From the NCBI GenBank assembly GCA_026646335.1, contig JAPKFY010000003.1, forward strand, positions 1-57,828: 57,828 nucleotides of DNA, in the 5' to 3' direction. Below, piece after piece: positions 53,018 to 57,828 of the stretch. Source of the DNA: Aequorivita sp. GTDB lineage: Bacteria > Bacteroidota > Bacteroidia > Flavobacteriales > Flavobacteriaceae. Numbering within the stretch: position 1 is the stretch's first letter; every line of letters starts with the position of its first letter. The notes under the pieces were generated by a model, which was not told where the DNA came from, ran no database searches, and saw only the letters and a list, made by a program, of their open reading frames with translations. Made by a program: the position numbers and the translations under genes.

Positions 53018-55213
53018 TTAGTCTTTTCGCAAAATTAGTTCCACTTTGGTCCCTTCGCTGTTTTCGAAAACATTTTCCACCTTCACATCCACTTTGTCTT
53101 TGTACATTTCATTCAAAATAGAAATCCGTTTTTGGGTGTTGCCCATTCCTTTCGACTTTTGTTTCTTTTGGTTTTCGGTTTTGAATTCTTTTGATTTTGA
53201 TCGGCCAATTCCATTATCAATAATTGAGATTTTTATGGTTTCAGTGTCAATTTGCTGAAAATATATTTCCAGTAAACCTTTCTCCTCTTTGTAACGAAGC
53301 CCGTGCCAAACGGCATTTTCAACATAAGGCTGAAGCAACATAGGTGGAATTACAAACTCGTTTAGCTTTACAGCTTCGTCAACAATGATTTTATAGTCAA
53401 ATTTATCCTTAAACCTGAAGTGTTCCAACTTCACATAAAGTTCCAGCAATTCAATTTCCTTTTCTAACGGTATAAAATCCTCTTCGCTGTTTTCCAAAAC
53501 GGAGCGCATCAGCAGTGAAAAATCCGTCAAATATTTGTTGGCAGTTCGCTCATCGTTCACTGCAATAAAACTGTTCACGGAATTCAGCGCATTAAAAATA
53601 AAATGAGGATTCATCTGCGACCGAAGCGATTTCAGCGCCAAAATATTATTGGCATATTTTTGCTGCTTTATGTTTTTGTACTGCGTATAAGCCGCAAAAA
53701 ATAAAAGCAGCACAATAAGAATCAACGAGCCGATAATCCACTTTTGGATACGATCGTTCTTTTGGATAAGTTCTTGGTTTTCAAAAGCGAGTTTGTATCT
53801 GCTTTCATTCAGTTTCCGGTCATTTTCAAGGCTCGCAACCCGGTTTTGTTTTTGCGTAATTTCTTTGCTGAGACGAGCCGCTTGGCTTATTTCCTGTTCT
53901 TTTTTCACATAAAGTTCGTCCACAACTTCCACATAGCGTTGGTAGCTTTCTGTTGCTTTGTCAAACTCGCCGATGTCCCGATAAATTTCTGAAAGCTTCC
54001 GCACGGCATCTTTCTGAACGATCAAATCTTCCTTTTTGTCGGCCTCTGCAATACTTCTTTCAAGATACGGAATGGCCTGCTTATATTTTTCCTGCGCCAC
54101 AAAAGCATTCGCGATTTTATAGTTTTGGCGTTGTGATGTTAGCGCATCATCTTCAAGGGGAGAAGCCTTTCCCATAGCGTTCAGTTCTTCCAAAGTTTCT
54201 TCGCGAAGCTGGATTTCCTTTTCGTATTCGCGGTTTTGGTTGTAAAAATCAGCTACTTTGTTTTTTTCCGAAACCGCGCGTTGCATATTTTCTTTTTTGG
54301 CCAGTTTCAGTGAATTGTCAAAATATTCTTCAGCTTCATTTAAGGCACCACTCTGGGCATAAGCTTCGCCAATCTTGGAATTTAAGTTTGTAATTTTCGG
54401 AGTTATTTTATTCTCTTTGGCTACATCCAGCGCTTTTTGATAATTGAAAACACTTTTCACGCCATCGCCAATTGCTTTATAAGTATCGCCCAAACCTTCG
54501 TGAACTTCTACTTTTTGGTATTCCGAAAGAGTATTCTTCAATAATTTTTGAAAGGTCGAAATACTTTCCTGATAGTTTTTGTTCTGCGCAAAAGCCTTCG
54601 CCAACTTGATTGAAACTTCCGTGCTTTCACTGTTTTGGATACTTTGCTTATAATTGTCAACGGCAAGGTCCGGCAAGGTCCAAAACAAGTTTATGTCTCC
54701 CAATGTTTCAAAAGCCAAACTGTTCTCTTTATTTGAAATGGTTTTGCCACGCATTGGCTCCAGCGCTTTGGTAACGTATTCAATACTTTTCTGGGCATCT
54801 TTTTTGAGAAAGAATTTTGCAGAGTCCAAATAAACGTAGAACCCAGCTTGCTCTTTTCCTTTGGAGCCTTTGGAAACAATTGGGGCAGCGGCAGTTTTGG
54901 CTTTTTCAACACGAACGGTTATAAAATCGTTTACTTTAATGGTGTGATAAACCGTTACAAAATCATCGCTTTTTATAACGAGCTCGTCGCCTATTTTGGC
55001 TGAAACAACAAATCTGCCTTGTCCATTTGTGGTTGTGTATTGGCCACCCAAAATCTCAACATTTACTTTTGCAATGGGCATATTGGTTTCGCCGTCAATT
55101 ACCTCGCCTTTTAGCATAAAAGGTTTATTGTCCGTAAAACGCTTCACTTGCGAAAAGCTATCTACGGAACAAAAAAAGGCAAGGGCCAAAAAAAGGTAAA
55201 AAAGGTTTTTCAT
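53018..55213 (-). CDS. LytS-type sensor histidine kinase with TPR and carboxypeptidase-regulatory-like domains
   Basis: 731-residue membrane kinase. Signal peptide (about 1-22, ending SFSQ); a beta-sandwich of the carboxypeptidase regulatory-like type at about 30-100 (LKGEVIDGETNMPIAKVNVEI); TPR repeats at about 120-400; coiled coil to 480; one membrane helix at about 497-517; His-kinase domain (LRSQMNPHFIFNALNSV, His is the phospho-site) and HATPase (PMLLQPYVENAVWHGL, DNGIG, GMGNTQKRI). The ATG at 55213 is chosen for the signal peptide. Partner of the LytTR regulator; the signal is unknown. Confidence 0.9.
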   Translation of the reverse strand: MKNLFYLFLALAFFCSVDSFSQVKRFTDNKPFMLKGEVIDGETNMPIAKVNVEILGGQYTTTNGQGRFVVSAKIGDELVIKSDDFVTVYHTIKVNDFITVRVEKAKTAAAPIVSKGSKGKEQAGFYVYLDSAKFFLKKDAQKSIEYVTKALEPMRGKTISNKENSLAFETLGDINLFWTLPDLAVDNYKQSIQNSESTEVSIKLAKAFAQNKNYQESISTFQKLLKNTLSEYQKVEVHEGLGDTYKAIGDGVKSVFNYQKALDVAKENKITPKITNLNSKIGEAYAQSGALNEAEEYFDNSLKLAKKENMQRAVSEKNKVADFYNQNREYEKEIQLREETLEELNAMGKASPLEDDALTSQRQNYKIANAFVAQEKYKQAIPYLERSIAEADKKEDLIVQKDAVRKLSEIYRDIGEFDKATESYQRYVEVVDELYVKKEQEISQAARLSKEITQKQNRVASLENDRKLNESRYKLAFENQELIQKNDRIQKWIIGSLILIVLLLFFAAYTQYKNIKQQKYANNILALKSLRSQMNPHFIFNALNSVNSFIAVNDERTANKYLTDFSLLMRSVLENSEEDFIPLEKEIELLELYVKLEHFRFKDKFDYKIIVDEAVKLNEFVIPPMLLQPYVENAVWHGLRYKEEKGLLEIYFQQIDTETIKISIIDNGIGRSKSKEFKTENQKKQKSKGMGNTQKRISILNEMYKDKVDVKVENVFENSEGTKVELILRKD

Positions 55214-55425
55214 TTTGTCTTTAAAACGGTAAACATACGCACTTTGGCGCAATGCCTAAAATTACGTTTTTCTGAAATAGCATCCACAAATGCTAAAAAA
55301 GAATACTTCCCTCAACCAAACGTACTTTTCACTAATTCAAAGAAACCGCTTCCTCAAAGTCGGTTTTTTTCAAAAAAAGTTCGCCTTAGGTTTATACTGT
55401 TGAAAATTCATTTAAAAAAACAATT

Positions 55426-56580
55426 ATGAAAAAGTTACAGATTATCTTAATGCTCGCAGCCTTTACGCTGACCATTTCTTGTAAAGCAGACACCAAGAAA
55501 ACCGACAAACAATTATTAGCAACATTGGAAACCCAAACCCCGAAAAAAGACCACTATATAAAAGTGGCCCTTTTACTGGACACGAGCAACAGCATGGACG
55601 GATTGATAGACCAAGCCAAAGCGCAACTCTGGGAAATCGTGAACGAACTCAGCTATGCCAAATGCCGCAATGACCGTCCGAAACTTCAAATTGCCTTATA
55701 CGAATACGGAAACGATAATTTGAGTTCGCGGGACAATTATATCCGCAAAATTTTGAGCTTCACAGAAGATTTGGACGATGTTTCAAAAGAGCTTTTTTCA
55801 TTGACAACCAATGGTGGCAGCGAATACTGCGGGGCGGTAATCCAGGAATCGCTGAACAAACTGGACTGGGGCAAAGAAGACGATGATCTGAAAATGGTTT
55901 TTATAGCAGGTAATGAGCCTTTTGATCAAGGCGGAATCAATTATAAGGATGCCGCGGCGAATGCCAAAGAAAACGGTGTGGTTGTAAATACCATTTTCTG
56001 TGGCGATTACAAACACGGAATAGACAGTTACTGGAAAGATGGCGCCCAACTTACCTACGGCGACTATATGGCCATAAATCAAAATCAGCAAACTGTATAT
56101 GTACCTTCCCCCTATGATGATATTATCATCCAATTGAACGTGAAGTTAAACAAAACATATGTTCCCTACGGAAGCGCGGGAAGTAAGAAAAGTCGCGTGC
56201 AGCAAGAGCAGGATGCCAATGCTGCGGAATACAGCAAGGCTAACGCCGTGAGCAGGACGGTTTCCAAAGGAAGCCATCTTTACACTAATAGCACTTGGGA
56301 TTTGGTGGATGCCGAAAAAGAAGCAGATTTCAGTTATGACAAGTTGAAAAAAGATGAATTGCCACAGGAACTGAAAGGAAAGACTGCTTCTGAAATAAAA
56401 AAATATCTTGAAGCAAAACGTTCCGAAAGAGAAGATATCCAAAAAGAAATTATGAAACTGAACGAACAACGCCGAAAGTACATAGCAGAAAGCACGAAAG
56501 AAACAAGCAATGGTTTAGAAAACGCAATGGTTCAAGCCATAAAAAAGCAAGCCGAAAAAAAAAGCTATACTTGGGAATAG
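55426..56580 (+). CDS. VWA-domain lipoprotein
   Basis: 384-residue lipoprotein (lipobox TISCKADTKK, Cys19). A von Willebrand factor A domain spans about 45-240 with an intact metal site: DTSNSM, a Thr at SLTTNGG, and an Asp-rich FIAGNEPFDQGG in place of the usual third element. The C-terminal third is helical and charged (KKYLEAKRSEREDIQKEIMKL). VWA domains bind proteins through a metal; the partner here is unknown. Transcribed alone and divergent from the kinase. Confidence 0.8.
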   Translation: MKKLQIILMLAAFTLTISCKADTKKTDKQLLATLETQTPKKDHYIKVALLLDTSNSMDGLIDQAKAQLWEIVNELSYAKCRNDRPKLQIALYEYGNDNLSSRDNYIRKILSFTEDLDDVSKELFSLTTNGGSEYCGAVIQESLNKLDWGKEDDDLKMVFIAGNEPFDQGGINYKDAAANAKENGVVVNTIFCGDYKHGIDSYWKDGAQLTYGDYMAINQNQQTVYVPSPYDDIIIQLNVKLNKTYVPYGSAGSKKSRVQQEQDANAAEYSKANAVSRTVSKGSHLYTNSTWDLVDAEKEADFSYDKLKKDELPQELKGKTASEIKKYLEAKRSEREDIQKEIMKLNEQRRKYIAESTKETSNGLENAMVQAIKKQAEKKSYTWE

Positions 56581-56595
56581 TTTTTAATAAGCTGA

Positions 56596-56623
56596 CTTAA
56601 GACCTTTGGACATAGGTCTTAAG
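56596..56623. terminator. Hairpin after the VWA gene
   Basis: CTTAAGACCT (56596-56605) and AGGTCTTAAG (56614-56623), loop TTGGACAT; lies 16 nt after the VWA stop, just before a second hairpin. Confidence 0.6.
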
Positions 56624-56628
56624 ACTAA

Positions 56629-56664
56629 AAAATGCCTGACACTTTAAAAAGTGTCAGGCATTTT
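56629..56664. terminator. Bidirectional terminator before the PorP/SprF gene
   Basis: AAAATGCCTGACACTTT (56629-56645) and AAAGTGTCAGGCATTTT (56648-56664), a 17-bp perfect stem with a 2-nt loop. It lies between the convergent VWA and PorP/SprF genes. Confidence 0.8.
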
Positions 56665-56684
56665 AATTTTATAAAAATAAGGAT

Positions 56685-57686
56685 TTAATTTATTGCAGGA
56701 CAGTTACAGTCATACGGTTCTTGTCTTCCACCCAAAAAGTCGTAGCCCAGAGTAATTTGATGGTATGAACCGCCATCAAATCTAACATTTCCAGATTGAT
56801 AGGTATATGTGTAAGCAAACATAAAATTCTTGAAATTAATACCCAAAATTGGAGAAAAGTATTGGGGTTTTTGTCCCTTTACTTCACTACCGTTCAAATA
56901 ATCAGCACCATCAAAACCTCTTCTATAAGATAGTCCACCCCACAATTGACCAAAGTCCATAGTTCTATAGGCTTTAAAATTCACATCAATTGCTTGTTCC
57001 CCCGTGCCCTCGCTCCATTGAAAAAGGAAAGAAGGTTCGTAGCTCCAATCTGCTCCATATTTACCAATTGCATATGCAGCTGAGAACAAATATTTCCGCT
57101 GATTGTTGGATTCGTATTTCTCTGTATAAATCGATCTATTTTGAAATATGATATTCTTTACAGTAAAATGCCCTGAAAAATCCAAAAAGTTATACGACAA
57201 ACCTGCATCCACATTAAAATAGGAAGTACTCTGAACAATTCCTGCAATTACCGGATCGTAATCATCTAAAGGGAATTTAGTTTCGTCAAGCCTTTGCTGC
57301 GTCAATCCGGCACTCAGACCGAATGATAATTGGTTAAGGTCAGCTTCACTTCTTGAAAACATAAGATGGTGGGCATAGGTAACATACCCTCCTGTTTGCG
57401 AATGATAACCATTTTTATCATTATAAAAAATAGCACCTACGCCAGATTGCTCTCCAATTCTCGCATTAAAACTGAGTGTCTGCAAGTTTGGCGCTTCGTC
57501 TTGGTCAAACCATTGTTGGCGTGCAGTTAAACGCAGTTGATTGTGTGTTGCGGCACCAGCCATCGATGGATGCAATAAATATAAATTATCAGCTAAATAT
57601 TCTGAATATATTGGTATGCCGTCTTGAGAATATCCATAAAGCGATGATATCAAAAATAGGATAATGGGGATTTGTTTGATGTTCAT
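56685..57686 (-). CDS. PorP/SprF-family T9SS outer-membrane protein
   Basis: 333-residue outer-membrane barrel of the PorP/SprF family. Signal peptide (about 1-20, ending YGYSQ), then the family start YSEYLADNLYLLHPSMAGAA and RLTARQQWFDQDEAPN, and a barrel that ends in LGYDFLGGRQEPYDCNCPAIN. SprF-type proteins support secretion or surface placement of the large cargo encoded next to them. Here the cargo is the type B gene whose stop lies 9 nt upstream of its ATG, so both form one operon. Confidence 0.92.
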   Translation of the reverse strand: MNIKQIPIILFLISSLYGYSQDGIPIYSEYLADNLYLLHPSMAGAATHNQLRLTARQQWFDQDEAPNLQTLSFNARIGEQSGVGAIFYNDKNGYHSQTGGYVTYAHHLMFSRSEADLNQLSFGLSAGLTQQRLDETKFPLDDYDPVIAGIVQSTSYFNVDAGLSYNFLDFSGHFTVKNIIFQNRSIYTEKYESNNQRKYLFSAAYAIGKYGADWSYEPSFLFQWSEGTGEQAIDVNFKAYRTMDFGQLWGGLSYRRGFDGADYLNGSEVKGQKPQYFSPILGINFKNFMFAYTYTYQSGNVRFDGGSYHQITLGYDFLGGRQEPYDCNCPAIN

Positions 57687-57695
57687 AATTTCTAT

Positions 57696-57828
57696 TTATC
57701 GTTTTAGGGTAAAATGTCCTTTAAATTCCTTTGCGCTTCCGTCCTCGGTGTACTCCACGCGGAACCAGTAATCGCTCGAGGGCATCGGGCTGCCGTTATA
57801 GGTACCGTTCCATCCCGGGCCCATCGGG
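57696..57828 (-). CDS. T9SS type B cargo protein, C-terminal end only
   Basis: Only the last 43 codons are in the window. The translation has NGTYNGSPMPSSDYWFRVEY, then TEDGSAKEFKGHFTLKR and stop, which is the type B C-terminal signal (gliding-motility-associated C-terminal domain, CTD-B) of proteins secreted by the type IX system. The cargo domains are outside the window. Paired with PorP/SprF downstream. Local GC is higher than average but the frame is consistent with its neighbour. Confidence 0.85.
   Translation of the reverse strand, partial: PMGPGWNGTYNGSPMPSSDYWFRVEYTEDGSAKEFKGHFTLKR

Noticed and set aside
54661-54680. Tandem 10-bp duplication GGCAAGGTCC
   Set aside because: Lies in the kinase coding sequence and keeps the frame within a TPR; likely chance similarity of codons.

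Overview
The window is about 57.8 kb of AT-rich DNA that reads as a chromosomal stretch of a flavobacterium (Bacteroidetes, most likely Flavobacteriaceae). Evidence: a complete gldK-gldL-gldM-gldN type IX secretion/gliding cluster, a PorG-like gene, a PorP/SprF protein next to a type B T9SS C-terminal signal, several promoters with the Bacteroidetes -7 box TAnnTTTG, many lipoproteins with a Cys lipobox, and almost no Shine-Dalgarno sequences. No rRNA, tRNA, CRISPR, insertion sequence or prophage is visible. Genes are dense and no gene-free gap exceeds 300 nt.

Layout. 1-165: high-GC sequence that looks foreign to the rest (a GH2-like reading frame, then a CxxCH cytochrome-like frame), joined to the 3' end of an ABC-F ATPase gene; probably an assembly chimera at the contig end. 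158-3614: ABC-F ATPase, DUF983 protein, FAD oxidoreductase. 3686-12163 (minus): topA, an arginase-fold protein with broken metal motifs, gldK, gldL, gldM, gldN, closed by a terminator. 12371-20910 (plus, except one gene): miaB, a lipoprotein, a sigma-54 activator, lptE, a TPR protein, secG, then groES-groEL behind a candidate sigma-54 promoter. 20920-24769: M28 peptidase and TolB-like lipoprotein transcribed divergently from a shared palindromic promoter, and a GT-C mannosyltransferase-like gene containing a perfect palindrome. 24778-29784 (minus): polyamine operon of arginine decarboxylase, agmatinase, deoxyhypusine-synthase-like protein and a GNAT/nitrilase fusion, preceded by a possible leader peptide. 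29899-34876: RluB-like protein lacking its catalytic Asp, HPPK-deoxynucleoside kinase fusion, DUF2797, GH3-family protein, small lipoprotein. 34947-38735 (minus): tig-clpP-clpX and a four-helix membrane protein. 38783-43302 (minus): FadL-type porin with a GDSL lipase, alpha/beta hydrolase, pdxJ. 43391-50654 (plus): CBS protein, nadK, porG-like, uppS, bamA, two Skp/OmpH chaperones. 50691-55213: murI, gamma carbonic anhydrase, heptanucleotide repeat arrays, LytTR regulator and its LytS-type kinase. 55426-57828: VWA lipoprotein, PorP/SprF, and the 3' end of a T9SS type B cargo gene.

How genes work together. Much of the window serves the cell envelope: Sec translocation (SecG), outer-membrane assembly (LptE, BamA, Skp), UppS lipid carrier, MurI wall precursor, and the T9SS motor/ring (GldK-N, PorG). 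Proteostasis is the second theme (GroES/EL, Tig, ClpP, ClpX). The most unusual points are the leader ORF ahead of the polyamine operon, three enzyme-family members that have lost catalytic residues (arginase-like, RluB-like, deoxyhypusine-synthase-like), 7-bp tandem repeats packed between a start codon and a stop codon, and palindromes inserted within a coding sequence.
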